DNA of 64,000 nucleotides from Pseudomonas batumici (GTDB lineage: Bacteria; Pseudomonadota; Gammaproteobacteria; Pseudomonadales; Pseudomonadaceae). The stretch is from NCBI RefSeq assembly GCF_000820515.1, contig NZ_JXDG01000070.1:62001-126000 (forward strand), given 5' to 3'. The notes beneath the pieces are model-generated. The model saw only the letters and a list, made by a program, of their open reading frames with translations. It had not been told where the DNA came from and ran no database searches. Shown piece after piece: positions 41,529 through 51,173 of this stretch. The first letter of the stretch is position 1; each line of letters opens with the position of its first letter. The position numbers and the translations under genes are program-made.

Positions 41529-43364
41529 TTACTCCACCGTCACCGACTTCGCCAGGTTACGCGGCTGGTCGACGTCGGTGCCCTTGAGCACCGCCACATA
41601 GTACGACAGCAGTTGCAGCGGGATCGTATAGAGGATCGGCGCCAGGGTGTCGTGGATATGCGGCATGGTGATGACGTGCGTCCCTTCGGCGTTGGCCATC
41701 CCGGCGTTTTCGTCGGCGAAGACGATCAGCTCACCGCCGCGAGCCCGCACTTCCTGCAGGTTGGATTTGAGCTTCTCCAGCAATTCGTTGTTCGGCGCAA
41801 CGGTGACGATCGGCATGTCGTTGTCCACCAGGGCCAACGGACCATGCTTGAGCTCACCCGCCGGATAGGCTTCGGCGTGAATGTAGGAGATTTCCTTGAG
41901 CTTGAGCGAGCCCTCCATCGCCACCGGGTACTGCGCGCCACGGCCGAGGAACAGGGTGTGATGCTTGTCAGCGAACAGCTCGGCGATTTTCTCGACCTTG
42001 GCGTCCATGGCCAGGGTCTCGCCCAGACGGGTCGGCAGGCGACGCAACTCTTCCACCAGCTCCGCTTCGACACTCGGTGCCAGGGTGCCACGGACCTGGC
42101 CCAGGGCCAGGGTCAGCAGCAACAGGCTCACCAGTTGGGTGGTGAAGGCCTTGGTCGAAGCCACGCCGATTTCGCGGCCGGCCTGGGTCAACAGGGTCAG
42201 GTCCGACTCACGCACCAGCGAACTGATGCTGACGTTGCAGATCGCCAGGCTGCCGAGGAAGCCCAATTCCTTGGCATTGCGCAGGGCCGCCAGGGTGTCG
42301 GCGGTTTCACCGGACTGGGAGATGGAGACGAACAGGGTGTCCGGTTGCACCACCACCTTGCGGTAGCGGAATTCACTGGCGACCTCGACCTGGCACGGAA
42401 TACCCGCCAGGCCTTCGAGCCAGTACCGCGCAACCATGCCGGCGTGATAGCTGGTGCCGCAGGCGACGATCTGCACGTTGCGCACCTTGGCGAACAACTC
42501 GGCCGCCTGGGGGCCGAACGCCTGCACCAGGACCTGGTTCGGGCCGAGGCGGTTTTCCAGGGTGCGCTGGACCACGGTCGGTTGTTCGTGGATTTCCTTG
42601 AGCATGAAGTGGCGGAACGCGCCCTTCTCGGCCGCCTCCGCGCCGTCGCGATACTGCACGGCTTCACGCTCGACCTGACGACCCTCGATATCCCAGATCT
42701 GCACGCTGTCGCGGTGGATCTCGGCGATATCGCCCTCTTCCAGGTACATGAAGCGGTCAGTGACCTGACGCAGCGCCAACTGGTCGGAGGCGAGGAAGTT
42801 CTCCCCCAGGCCCAGGCCGATCACCAGCGGGCTGCCGCTGCGGGCGGCCAGCAGGCGATCCGGTTGCTGCGCGTTGATCACCGCCAGGCCGTAGGCACCA
42901 TGCAGCTCCTTGACGGTGGCCTTCAAGGCCTTGGTCAGGTCGCCCAGGTCCTTGAACTTGTGGTGCAGCAAGTGGGCGATGACTTCGGTGTCGGTGTCCG
43001 AAGTAAAGACGTAGCCCATTCCCTTGAGCTGTTCGCGCAACACTTCGTGGTTCTCGATGATGCCGTTGTGCACCACGGCAATATCGGAGCCGGAGAAATG
43101 CGGGTGGGCATTGCGTTCGCACGGGGCACCATGGGTTGCCCAACGGGTGTGGGCGATACCCAGTCGACCCGGCATCGGCTCACCCGCCAGCGCCTGCTCC
43201 AGCTCGCTGACCTTGCCCGTGCGACGGGTGCGCTCCAGCGTGCCGTTATGGCTGAAAACGGCGACACCGGCGCTGTCGTAGCCGCGGTATTCCAGACGCT
43301 TCAGGCCCTCGACCAGAATGGCCGTGATATTACGTTCAGCAACTGCACCGACAATTCCACACAT
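41529..43364 (-). CDS. glmS: Glutamine-fructose-6-phosphate aminotransferase
   Basis: A 611-residue cytosolic enzyme that makes glucosamine-6-phosphate from fructose-6-phosphate and glutamine, the first step to UDP-GlcNAc. The N-terminal glutaminase domain starts MCGIVGAVAERN, so Cys2 becomes the N-terminal nucleophile, with HTRWATHG following. Two SIS sugar-isomerase domains follow (VACGTSYHAGMVARYW; FLGRGAQYPVAMEGSLKLKEISY). It lies 3 bases after the DeoR-type regulator gene on the same strand. The glmS 3' end carries the attTn7 recognition region, and a Tn7-like end lies 30 bases beyond it. Confidence 0.97.
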   Translation of the reverse strand: MCGIVGAVAERNITAILVEGLKRLEYRGYDSAGVAVFSHNGTLERTRRTGKVSELEQALAGEPMPGRLGIAHTRWATHGAPCERNAHPHFSGSDIAVVHNGIIENHEVLREQLKGMGYVFTSDTDTEVIAHLLHHKFKDLGDLTKALKATVKELHGAYGLAVINAQQPDRLLAARSGSPLVIGLGLGENFLASDQLALRQVTDRFMYLEEGDIAEIHRDSVQIWDIEGRQVEREAVQYRDGAEAAEKGAFRHFMLKEIHEQPTVVQRTLENRLGPNQVLVQAFGPQAAELFAKVRNVQIVACGTSYHAGMVARYWLEGLAGIPCQVEVASEFRYRKVVVQPDTLFVSISQSGETADTLAALRNAKELGFLGSLAICNVSISSLVRESDLTLLTQAGREIGVASTKAFTTQLVSLLLLTLALGQVRGTLAPSVEAELVEELRRLPTRLGETLAMDAKVEKIAELFADKHHTLFLGRGAQYPVAMEGSLKLKEISYIHAEAYPAGELKHGPLALVDNDMPIVTVAPNNELLEKLKSNLQEVRARGGELIVFADENAGMANAEGTHVITMPHIHDTLAPILYTIPLQLLSYYVAVLKGTDVDQPRNLAKSVTVE

Positions 43365-43367
43365 GCT

Positions 43368-44150
43368 CTATTTCTCCTGGCTGGCAACCGCGCAAACGAC
43401 AGTGATGCCGCGGGCCTGAATCTGTTCGCGTACCTCTTTGGGTAAACGATCATCGGTAATAAGGGTATGGATACTGCTCCAGGGCAGCTCCAGGTTGGGA
43501 ATCTTGCGGCCGATCTTGTCGGACTCGACCATGACCACCACTTCGCGGGCGACCTCCGCCATCACGCGGCTCAGTCCCAGCAATTCGTGGAAGGTGGTGG
43601 TGCCACGCTCCAGATCGATGCCGTCGGCGCCGATGAACAACTGGTCGAAGTCGTAGGAACGCAGGACACGCTCGGCGACCTGCCCCTGGAAAGACTCGGA
43701 ATGCGGGTCCCAGGTTCCGCCGGTCATCAGCAGCACCGGCTCGTGTTCCAGCTCGCTCAGGGCTCGGGCGACATGCAGGGAATTGGTCATCACCACCAGG
43801 CCGGGTTGCTGACCCAGCTGCGGGATCATCGCGGCGGTGGTACTGCCACTGTCGATAATGATACGCGCATGCTCACGGATACGTCCTACAGCAGTTCGGG
43901 CAATTGCCTGCTTGTAGCGGGAAACCGTCTGGGCCGGGTCGCCGAACATCTCGTGGGGAATGGTGATCGCGCCGCCGTAGCGCCGCATCAGCAGACCGTG
44001 GCTTTCCAGGGCCGCGAGGTCCTTGCGAATCGTCACCTCGGAGGTTTCGAAGCGCCTGGCCAGTTCATCCACACTGACTTCGCCCTGGTCATTGAGCATG
44101 GCCAGGATGTTGTGCCGACGTTGAGGGGTATTGCGTTTCGATATAGTCAC
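43368..44150 (-). CDS. glmR: DeoR-family regulator of glmS (GlmR-like)
   Basis: A 260-residue repressor. The N-terminal DeoR helix-turn-helix reads RRHNILAMLNDQGEVSVDELARRFETSEVTIRKDL; the C-terminal domain is the sugar-phosphate-binding DeoRC fold (DSGSTTAAMIPQL, ADGIDLERG). The start is GTG, with an in-frame stop just before it and no ribosome binding site, and a long inverted repeat begins two bases upstream. It lies between glmU and glmS and probably senses glucosamine-6-phosphate. The name GlmR is by position in Pseudomonas. Confidence 0.85.
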   Translation of the reverse strand: MTISKRNTPQRRHNILAMLNDQGEVSVDELARRFETSEVTIRKDLAALESHGLLMRRYGGAITIPHEMFGDPAQTVSRYKQAIARTAVGRIREHARIIIDSGSTTAAMIPQLGQQPGLVVMTNSLHVARALSELEHEPVLLMTGGTWDPHSESFQGQVAERVLRSYDFDQLFIGADGIDLERGTTTFHELLGLSRVMAEVAREVVVMVESDKIGRKIPNLELPWSSIHTLITDDRLPKEVREQIQARGITVVCAVASQEK

Positions 44151-44152
44151 TT

Positions 44153-44204
44153 AAGTTTCGATTCGAAAGATAATTGCGGCAATGAAACCTTCGAATCGAA
44201 ACTT
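44153..44204. promoter_or_regulatory. Inverted repeat before glmR, probable GlmR operator
   Basis: AAGTTTCGATTCGAA (44153) and TTCGAATCGAAACTT (44190) are exact inverted arms separated by 22 bases; each arm is itself nearly palindromic (TTTCGA-T-TCGAAA). This suits two bound dimers of a DeoR-type repressor. Confidence 0.7.
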
Positions 44205-44263
44205 AGTCAAGTGAAATGAGCGGACTGTGGATAAATATCCTCCGCAGCGCCGCTGTGGATAAC

Positions 44264-45631
44264 TCAGGGTTTGCTGATCTTCACCGGGCGTTTCCAACCC
44301 TCGATATTACGCTGGCGGGCGCGGGCCACCGCCAACTGCGCTGCGCCGACATTCTGGTGGATGGTCGAGCCCGCCGCCGTGCTGGCTCCGGACGCGATAT
44401 CCACAGGCGCCACCAGCGAGTTGTTGGAACCGATGAAGACGTCTTCACCCAGCACCGTCCTGTGCTTGTTCGCCCCGTCGTAGTTACAGGTGATGGTACC
44501 GGCACCGATATTGGTCCGCGCGCCGATTTCGGCATCGCCGAGGTAAGTCAGGTGCCCACACTTGGCGTCTTCGCCCAGGTGCGCATTCTTCAGTTCGACA
44601 AAGTTACCCACATGGGCACGGGCGTCGAGCACGCTCCCCGGGCGCAGGCGAGCGAACGGACCGGCATCGCTGCCCTCGCCCATGACCGCACCGTCGATAT
44701 GGCTGTTGGCCTTGATGGTCACGCCCTTGCGCAGGGTGCTGTTGCGAATCACACAGTTCGGACCGATCACCACCTCGTCCTCGATCACCACCTGGCCTTC
44801 GAGAATCACGTTGATGTCGATCAGCACATCACGACCGACGCTCACCTCACCGCGTACATCGAAACGGGCTGGGTCGCGCAGGGTCACGCCCTGTGCCATC
44901 AGCCGACGGGCCGCGCGCAACTGGTAATGACGCTCCAGCTCGGCCAACTGCCGGCGGTCGTTGGCCCCCTGCACTTCCATGGCGTCTTGAGGTTGCTCGG
45001 TGGCGACCACCAGGCCGTCAGCCACCGCCATGGCAATGACGTCGGTCAGGTAGTACTCGCCCTGGGCATTGTTGTTCGACAGGCGACTCATCCACTCACC
45101 CAGGCGCTTGGCCGGCAGTGCGAGAATCCCGGTGTTGCCTTCGGTGATCGCACGTTCGGCGGCGTTGGCGTCCTTCTGCTCGACGATCGCGGTTACCTTG
45201 CCTGCGGCATCGCGCACGATCCGGCCATAACCGGTGGGGTCATCCAGCTCGACCGTCAACAGCCCCAGCTGCTCCGGGCCGGCCTGCTCCAGCAGACGCT
45301 GCAAGGTCTCGACTTCGATCAAGGGCACGTCGCCGTAGAGGATCAGCACGGTGTCGGCGGTAATGAAAGGCACCGCCTGGGCCACGGCATGGCCGGTGCC
45401 CAGCTGCTGGTCCTGCAGGACAAAGTTCAGGTCATCGGCGGCCAGGCGCTCACGCACCTGGTCGGCGCCATGGCCGATCACCACATGGATACGCTGTGGA
45501 TCAAGTTGTCGGGCGCTGTGGATAACATGTCCCAACATCGAATTGCCCGCGACCGGGTGCAACACTTTAGGCAGCGAAGAGCGCATACGGGTGCCCTGAC
45601 CCGCCGCGAGGATAACGATTTCGAGAGACAT
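44264..45631 (-). CDS. glmU: Bifunctional N-acetylglucosamine-1-P uridyltransferase/glucosamine-1-P acetyltransferase
   Basis: A 455-residue enzyme for the last two steps to UDP-GlcNAc. The uridyltransferase half starts LEIVILAAGQGTRMRSSLPKVL (nucleotide-binding loop) with YGDVPLI. The C-terminal acetyltransferase half is a left-handed beta helix of hexapeptide repeats (IGPNCVIRNSTLRKGV, FVELKNA, NYDGANKHRT). It follows atpC after a terminator and precedes glmR and glmS. DnaA-box-like TGTGGATAA sequences lie downstream at 44225 and 44250. Confidence 0.96.
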   Translation of the reverse strand: MSLEIVILAAGQGTRMRSSLPKVLHPVAGNSMLGHVIHSARQLDPQRIHVVIGHGADQVRERLAADDLNFVLQDQQLGTGHAVAQAVPFITADTVLILYGDVPLIEVETLQRLLEQAGPEQLGLLTVELDDPTGYGRIVRDAAGKVTAIVEQKDANAAERAITEGNTGILALPAKRLGEWMSRLSNNNAQGEYYLTDVIAMAVADGLVVATEQPQDAMEVQGANDRRQLAELERHYQLRAARRLMAQGVTLRDPARFDVRGEVSVGRDVLIDINVILEGQVVIEDEVVIGPNCVIRNSTLRKGVTIKANSHIDGAVMGEGSDAGPFARLRPGSVLDARAHVGNFVELKNAHLGEDAKCGHLTYLGDAEIGARTNIGAGTITCNYDGANKHRTVLGEDVFIGSNNSLVAPVDIASGASTAAGSTIHQNVGAAQLAVARARQRNIEGWKRPVKISKP

Positions 45632-45690
45632 GACTGGTTACCAATCCTGGGTGGTCGGTGGCTGTGACCACGTGATAAACGCGAAAAAGA

Positions 45691-45718
45691 AAAAAGGGTA
45701 GCCGAGGCTACCCTTTTT
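45691..45718 (-). terminator. Terminator of the atp operon
   Basis: AAAAAGGGTAGCC pairs with GGCTACCCTTTTT around a short loop, just beyond the atpC stop codon. Being symmetric in A and T, it could work both ways. Confidence 0.9.
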
Positions 45719-45743
45719 AATCAATCACACAACAAGTGCCGGC

Positions 45744-46169
45744 TTAGCCGCCAAACTTCTTGCGGATCTGCTGGACGGTGCGCAGCTGAGCTGACGCCTC
45801 GGCCAGACGTGCGGCAGCGGAACCGTAATCGAACTCCGCGCCACGTTCATGCAGGGCCTTCTCGGCAGCCTTGACGGCTTCCTGAGCGGAGGCTTCATCC
45901 AGGTCGGCAGCACGTTGCACGGTGTCGGCAAGAACCTTGACCATGTTCGGCTGAACCTCGAGGAAACCACCGGAGATGTAGAACACCTCGGCTTCCCCGC
46001 CCTGCTTGATCAGGCGGATCGGACCCGGTTTCAGATTAGTGATCAGCGGCGCGTGACCCAGGGCGATACCAAGATCACCCAGTGCACCGTGCGCAATCAC
46101 CATCTCGACCAGGCCGGAGAAGATTTCCCCTTCCGCACTGACGATGTCGCAATGGACTGTCATAGCCAT
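45744..46169 (-). CDS. atpC: F1Fo ATP synthase epsilon subunit
   Basis: A 141-residue subunit of the central stalk: an N-terminal beta sandwich (VHCDIVSAEGEIFSGLVEMV, GDLGIALGHAPLIT) and a two-helix C-terminal arm (DLDEASAQEAVKAAEKAL) that can inhibit ATP hydrolysis. Last gene of the atpIBEFHAGDC operon, 45 bases from atpD, followed by a terminator. Confidence 0.97.
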   Translation of the reverse strand: MAMTVHCDIVSAEGEIFSGLVEMVIAHGALGDLGIALGHAPLITNLKPGPIRLIKQGGEAEVFYISGGFLEVQPNMVKVLADTVQRAADLDEASAQEAVKAAEKALHERGAEFDYGSAAARLAEASAQLRTVQQIRKKFGG

Positions 46170-46214
46170 CTGATTGCCTCAACCTAAATGAGCGCCCGTT
46201 GCCGGGCGCCGGGA

Positions 46215-47591
46215 TTACAGTTTCTTGGCTTTCTCGATCGCTTCTTCGATGCCGCCAACCATGTAGAACGCTTGTTCTGGCAGGTGGTCGTAGTCACCGT
46301 TGAGGATGCCTTTGAAGCCAGCAATGGTGTCTTTCAGGGAAACGTATTTACCCGAGGCACCGGTGAAGACTTCAGCCACGAAGAACGGCTGCGACAGGAA
46401 GCGCTGGATCTTACGAGCACGGGATACCAACTGCTTGTCGGCTTCCGACAGCTCGTCCATACCCAGGATCGCGATGATGTCCTTCAGCTCTTTGTAGCGC
46501 TGCAGCACGTACTGAACGCCGCGAGCGGTTTCGTAGTGCTCGTTGCCGATCACGTTCGGGTCCAGCTGGCGCGAAGTCGAGTCCAGTGGATCGACCGCTG
46601 GGTAGATACCCAGGGAGGCGATGTCACGGGACAGTACGACGGTGGCGTCCAAGTGGGCGAAGGTGGTCGCCGGCGACGGGTCGGTCAAGTCGTCCGCAGG
46701 TACGTAAACGGCCTGGATCGAAGTAATCGAACCTTGCTTGGTCGAAGTGATGCGCTCTTGCAGCACGCCCATCTCTTCAGCCAGGGTCGGCTGGTAACCT
46801 ACTGCCGAAGGCATACGGCCCAGCAGTGCGGATACTTCGGTACCGGCCAGGGTGTAACGGTAGATGTTGTCGACGAACAGCAGAACGTCGTTACCTTCGT
46901 CACGGAACTTCTCGGCCATGGTCAGGCCGGTCAGGGCTACGCGCAGACGGTTTCCCGGCGGCTCGTTCATCTGACCGTAAACCAGTGCCACTTTGTCCAG
47001 AACGTTGGAGTCCTTCATCTCGTGGTAGAAGTCGTTACCCTCACGAGTACGCTCACCCACACCGGCGAACACGGAATAACCGCTGTGCTCGATGGCGATG
47101 TTACGGATCAGTTCCATCATGTTTACGGTCTTGCCGACACCGGCACCACCGAACAGACCGACTTTACCGCCCTTGGCGAACGGGCAAACCAGGTCGATAA
47201 CCTTGATACCGGTTTCCAGCAGGTCGTTGCCGCCTGCTTGCTCGGCGAACGACGGCGCCGGGCGGTGGATACCCCAACGCTCGTCGGTGTCGATCGGACC
47301 TGCTTCGTCGATCGGGTTGCCGAGGACGTCCATGATCCGGCCCAGGGTCGCTTTACCGACCGGTACGGAGATCGCGGCGTTGGTGTCGACGACGTCCAGA
47401 CCGCGCTTCAGGCCTTCGGTGGAACCCATCGCAATGGTACGAACCACGCCGTCGCCCAGCTGCTGCTGAACTTCCAGGGTGGTTTCCGCGCCTTGTACTT
47501 TCAGCGCGTTGTAGATGCTCGGTACGCTGTCGCGTGGAAATTCCACGTCGATAACGGCGCCGATGATTTGAACGATACGTCCGCTACTCAT
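46215..47591 (-). CDS. atpD: F1Fo ATP synthase beta subunit
   Basis: A 458-residue catalytic subunit of the F1 sector. Walker A is GGAGVGKTVNMMELI (about residues 148-155), Walker B region is VLLFVDNIYRYT, and the family signature is PAVDPLDSTSRQL. Length equals the family norm. It lies 27 bases from atpG. Confidence 0.98.
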   Translation of the reverse strand: MSSGRIVQIIGAVIDVEFPRDSVPSIYNALKVQGAETTLEVQQQLGDGVVRTIAMGSTEGLKRGLDVVDTNAAISVPVGKATLGRIMDVLGNPIDEAGPIDTDERWGIHRPAPSFAEQAGGNDLLETGIKVIDLVCPFAKGGKVGLFGGAGVGKTVNMMELIRNIAIEHSGYSVFAGVGERTREGNDFYHEMKDSNVLDKVALVYGQMNEPPGNRLRVALTGLTMAEKFRDEGNDVLLFVDNIYRYTLAGTEVSALLGRMPSAVGYQPTLAEEMGVLQERITSTKQGSITSIQAVYVPADDLTDPSPATTFAHLDATVVLSRDIASLGIYPAVDPLDSTSRQLDPNVIGNEHYETARGVQYVLQRYKELKDIIAILGMDELSEADKQLVSRARKIQRFLSQPFFVAEVFTGASGKYVSLKDTIAGFKGILNGDYDHLPEQAFYMVGGIEEAIEKAKKL

Positions 47592-47618
47592 AGCTGGATC
47601 CTCTGAATATTTGAACCG

Positions 47619-48479
47619 TTAAACCGCGGCAGCGCCGCCGACGATTTCCGAGATCTCTTGGGTGATCGCAGCCTGACGCGCCTTGTTGTAGATCAGCTGC
47701 AAATCGCTGATCAAATCACCGGCGTTGTCGGTAGCGTTCTTCATCGCGATCATCCGCGCAGCTTGTTCAGCCGCGTTGTTCTCGACCACCGCCTGGTACA
47801 CCTGCGACTCCACGTAACGCACCATCAGGCCGTCAAGCAGCTCTTTGGCGTCCGGTTCGTAGAGATAGTCCCAGTGGTGCTTGAGTTCTTGATCCGGGGT
47901 CGCCACCAGAGGAATCAACTGCTCCACTGTCGGCTGCTGGGTCATGGTGTTGATGAACTTGTTGGACACCACGGACAGGCGGTCAATACGGCCGTCCAAG
48001 TAGGCATCCAGCATCACCTTGACGCTGCCGATCAGATCGTTGATCGACGGCTCTTCACCCAGGTGGCTGATAGCGGCTACGACGTTACCGCCGAAGTTGC
48101 GGAAGAATGCCGCACCCTTGCTACCGACCACGCACAGATCAATCTCGACGCCGTTTTCGCGGTTTACCGCCATGTCCTTGACCAGGGCCTTGAACAGGTT
48201 GGTGTTCAAGCCACCGCACAGACCACGGTCACTGCTCACCACGACATAGCCGACGCGCTTGACGGCGCGGTCGATCATGAACGGGTGGCGGTATTCCGGG
48301 TTGGCGTTGGCCAGATGCCCAATTACCTGGCGGATACGCTCCGCATAAGGACGGCTAGCAGCCATGCGCATTTGTGCCTTGCGCATTTTGCTGACCGCCA
48401 CTTTTTCCATGGCGCTGGTAATTTTTTGCGTGCTTTTGATGCTCGCAATCTTACTGCGAATCTCTTTTGCGCCTGCCAT
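47619..48479 (-). CDS. atpG: F1Fo ATP synthase gamma subunit
   Basis: A 286-residue rotor shaft subunit. The N-terminal helix (KEIRSKIASIKSTQKITSAMEKVA) and the C-terminal helix with the signature ITQEISEIVGGAAAV form the coiled coil that turns inside the alpha/beta ring; the central domain has VVSSDRGLCGGLN. Usual length and place in the operon. Confidence 0.98.
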   Translation of the reverse strand: MAGAKEIRSKIASIKSTQKITSAMEKVAVSKMRKAQMRMAASRPYAERIRQVIGHLANANPEYRHPFMIDRAVKRVGYVVVSSDRGLCGGLNTNLFKALVKDMAVNRENGVEIDLCVVGSKGAAFFRNFGGNVVAAISHLGEEPSINDLIGSVKVMLDAYLDGRIDRLSVVSNKFINTMTQQPTVEQLIPLVATPDQELKHHWDYLYEPDAKELLDGLMVRYVESQVYQAVVENNAAEQAARMIAMKNATDNAGDLISDLQLIYNKARQAAITQEISEIVGGAAAV

Positions 48480-48529
48480 GTAACACCTATCAGGTTAGCA
48501 AGCGGGAGCCTTGCGGCTCCCGCTGCGGC

Positions 48530-50074
48530 TTACCAGGTTTGGGTGGCCTTGAACTTCTCGATACCGGCTTTCATGCCAGCGTCGATTTCGTCATTGAAGT
48601 CACCCTTCACGTTGATCTTGGCCAACAAGTCGGCATGATCGCGGTTGAAGTAAGCAATCAGCGCTTGTTCGAAGCTGCCGATCTTGGCGATTTCGACGTC
48701 AGTCAGGAACCCACGTTCAGCGGCATACAGCGACAGCGCCATGTCGGCGATCGACATCGGTGCGTATTGCTTCTGCTTCATCAGCTCGGTAACGCGCTGA
48801 CCGTGCTCAAGTTGCTTACGGGTCGCTTCGTCCAGGTCAGAAGCGAACTGGGCGAATGCCGCCAGCTCACGGTACTGGGCCAGGGCGGTACGGATACCAC
48901 CGGACAGCTTCTTGATGATCTTGGTCTGAGCGGCACCACCTACGCGGGATACCGAAACACCGGCGTTCACAGCAGGACGGATCCCGGAGTTGAACATGGC
49001 CGATTCCAGGAAGATCTGACCGTCGGTGATGGAAATCACGTTGGTCGGAACGAACGCGGAAACGTCGCCAGCCTGGGTTTCGATGATCGGCAGCGCGGTC
49101 AGGGAACCGGTCTTGCCAGTCACTGCGCCGTTGGTGAACTTCTCGACGTACTCTTCCGAAACGCGGGATGCGCGCTCCAGCAGACGGGAGTGGAGATAGA
49201 ACACGTCACCTGGGTAGGCTTCACGGCCTGGCGGACGGCGCAGCAGCAGGGAGATCTGGCGGTAAGCCACTGCTTGCTTGGACAGATCGTCATAAACGAT
49301 CAGCGCGTCTTCGCCGCGGTCGCGGAAGAACTCGCCCATGGTGCAACCGGAGTACGGTGCCAGGAACTGCAGCGCAGGAGATTCGGAAGCACTGGCAGCC
49401 ACGATGATGGTGTTGGCCAGGGCGCCGTTTTCTTCCAGCTTGCGAACCACGTTGGCGATGGTCGATTGCTTCTGACCGATAGCCACGTAGACGCAGAAGA
49501 TGCCGCTGTCTTTCTGGTTGATGATCGCGTCGATCGCCAGAGCGGTCTTACCGATCTGACGGTCACCGATGATCAGCTCACGCTGGCCACGGCCGACCGG
49601 GATCATGGCATCGACAGCCTTGTAGCCAGTCTGTACAGGCTGGTCTACCGACTTACGCCAGATCACGCCTGGAGCCACTTTCTCGACCGCGTCGGTCAAG
49701 GTGTTGTTCAGCGGACCTTTGCCGTCAACAGGGTTACCCAGTGCGTCGACAACGCGACCCAGCAGTTCCTTACCGACCGGAACTTCGAGGATGCGGCCGG
49801 TGCACTTGGCGCTCATGCCTTCAGCCAGAGTCGTGTAGGCGCCCAGTACCACGGCACCTACGGAGTCTTGCTCGAGGTTGAGGGCCATACCGTAGACGCC
49901 GCCCGGAAACTCGATCATCTCGCCGTACATGACGTCGGCCAGACCGTGAATCCGCACGATACCGTCAGACACGCTGACGACAGTGCCTTCGTTACGGGCT
50001 TGGGAGGTCACATCGAGCTTTTCGATGCGGCCCTTGATAATTTCACTTATTTCGGAAGGATTGAGTTGCTGCAT
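48530..50074 (-). CDS. atpA: F1Fo ATP synthase alpha subunit
   Basis: A 514-residue regulatory nucleotide-binding subunit of F1. Walker A is GDRQIGKTA (about residues 169-176), with RELIIGDRQ before it and the alpha/beta signature PAVNAGVSVSRVG. The N-terminus MQQLNPSEISEIIKGRIEKL binds delta. Family-typical length; 21 bases from atpH. Confidence 0.98.
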   Translation of the reverse strand: MQQLNPSEISEIIKGRIEKLDVTSQARNEGTVVSVSDGIVRIHGLADVMYGEMIEFPGGVYGMALNLEQDSVGAVVLGAYTTLAEGMSAKCTGRILEVPVGKELLGRVVDALGNPVDGKGPLNNTLTDAVEKVAPGVIWRKSVDQPVQTGYKAVDAMIPVGRGQRELIIGDRQIGKTALAIDAIINQKDSGIFCVYVAIGQKQSTIANVVRKLEENGALANTIIVAASASESPALQFLAPYSGCTMGEFFRDRGEDALIVYDDLSKQAVAYRQISLLLRRPPGREAYPGDVFYLHSRLLERASRVSEEYVEKFTNGAVTGKTGSLTALPIIETQAGDVSAFVPTNVISITDGQIFLESAMFNSGIRPAVNAGVSVSRVGGAAQTKIIKKLSGGIRTALAQYRELAAFAQFASDLDEATRKQLEHGQRVTELMKQKQYAPMSIADMALSLYAAERGFLTDVEIAKIGSFEQALIAYFNRDHADLLAKINVKGDFNDEIDAGMKAGIEKFKATQTW

Positions 50075-50095
50075 TGCTCTGCTGCCCCTTCAAAC

Positions 50096-50632
50096 TCAAG
50101 ATTTCAATGCTTCGGCCAGGTTCGCGAGTTTGCCGCGAACCGAGCCATCGATAACCAGGTCGCCGGCGCGGATCACGACGCCACCAATCAGCGCGGCGTC
50201 CTCCGCAACTTGCAGGCGCACTTCCCGATTGAGTCGTGCACTGAGAACCTTGGCGAGTTTGTCTTGCTGTTCTTGGTTCAATGCAAAAGCACTGGTCACT
50301 TCCACGTCTACCGACTTCTCCCGCTCGGCCTTGTACAGGTCGAACAGAGCGGCGATCTCCGGCAACAGCAGGAGACGGTCGTTTTCAGCAACGACGTGGA
50401 TGAAATTCTGTGCCTTGGCATCAAACTTGTCGCCACACACGTCAATGAACGTGGTGGCCTTTTCTGCGCTCGTCAGTCGCGGGGCCTTGAGCACGCGCTG
50501 CATGGTGTCGTCTTCCGACACCGCTGCTGCCAGGCCGAGCATGGCTGACCAATTGGCCAGTTGCTGGTGGGCCTGAGCGTGCTCGAAGGCCGCCTTAGCG
50601 TAAGGTCGGGCCAACGTGGTCAGTTCTGCCAT
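50096..50632 (-). CDS. atpH: F1Fo ATP synthase delta subunit
   Basis: A 178-residue peripheral-stalk subunit linking F1 to the b subunits. The N-terminal helical domain starts LTTLARPYAKAAFEHAQ; the C-terminus has the OSCP/delta signature VVIRAGDLVIDGSVRGKL. Twelve bases separate it from atpF. Confidence 0.97.
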   Translation of the reverse strand: MAELTTLARPYAKAAFEHAQAHQQLANWSAMLGLAAAVSEDDTMQRVLKAPRLTSAEKATTFIDVCGDKFDAKAQNFIHVVAENDRLLLLPEIAALFDLYKAEREKSVDVEVTSAFALNQEQQDKLAKVLSARLNREVRLQVAEDAALIGGVVIRAGDLVIDGSVRGKLANLAEALKS

Positions 50633-50644
50633 GATCGCCCTCGC

Positions 50645-51115
50645 TTAGATTTCAGTAGCCAGTTTGTTAACCAGCTCTGCGTGCGCGTTTTGATCGATTG
50701 ATTTGCCCAGGATCTTCCCGGCGCCGTCGACCACCAGGCTACCCAATTGGGCGCGCAGCGCGTCTTTGACACTGTTGAGTTCCTGTTCGATCTCGGCCTG
50801 AGCCTGAGCCTTCACACGGTCAGCTTCGACGCGAGCCTGTTCACGGGCTTCGTCGACGATCTGGTTACCGCGTTTCTTGGCTTGCTCGATGATTTCGGCT
50901 GCCTGAGCTTTAGCATCGCGCAGTTGATGACCCGCTTTCTCTTGGGCCAACTCCAGGTCGCGAGCTGCTCGGCTGGCAGCGTCCAGTCCATCCGCGATCT
51001 TCTTCTGACGTTCGTGCAGTGCCGCGATGACCGGAGGCCACACGAACTTCATGCAAAACAGTACAAAAATGAGGAACGCAACGGACTGGCCAATCAGGGT
51101 CGCATTAATGTTCAC
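50645..51115 (-). CDS. atpF: F1Fo ATP synthase b subunit
   Basis: A 156-residue peripheral stalk subunit: one N-terminal membrane helix (ATLIGQSVAFLIFVLFCMKFVWPP) and a long charged alpha-helical tail (about 30-156) that dimerises as a coiled coil. Length equals that of E. coli AtpF. Confidence 0.97.
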   Translation of the reverse strand: MNINATLIGQSVAFLIFVLFCMKFVWPPVIAALHERQKKIADGLDAASRAARDLELAQEKAGHQLRDAKAQAAEIIEQAKKRGNQIVDEAREQARVEADRVKAQAQAEIEQELNSVKDALRAQLGSLVVDGAGKILGKSIDQNAHAELVNKLATEI

Positions 51116-51173
51116 GCCAACACCTCGCTCGTTCGTTGTCCATCACACCCATCTACTCGAAATATCCGAGTGA

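Noticed and set aside
43365..43367. glmS ribozyme upstream of glmS
   Set aside because: Only three bases separate glmR and glmS; the ribozyme is a Gram-positive feature and control here is better explained by the DeoR-type repressor.
41612..43445. Very long open frame opposite glmS, and similar long frames opposite atpA, atpD, glmU and mnmG
   Set aside because: They are exact antisense shadows of conserved genes in GC-rich DNA, with no ribosome binding sites and with His/Gln/Arg-rich composition.
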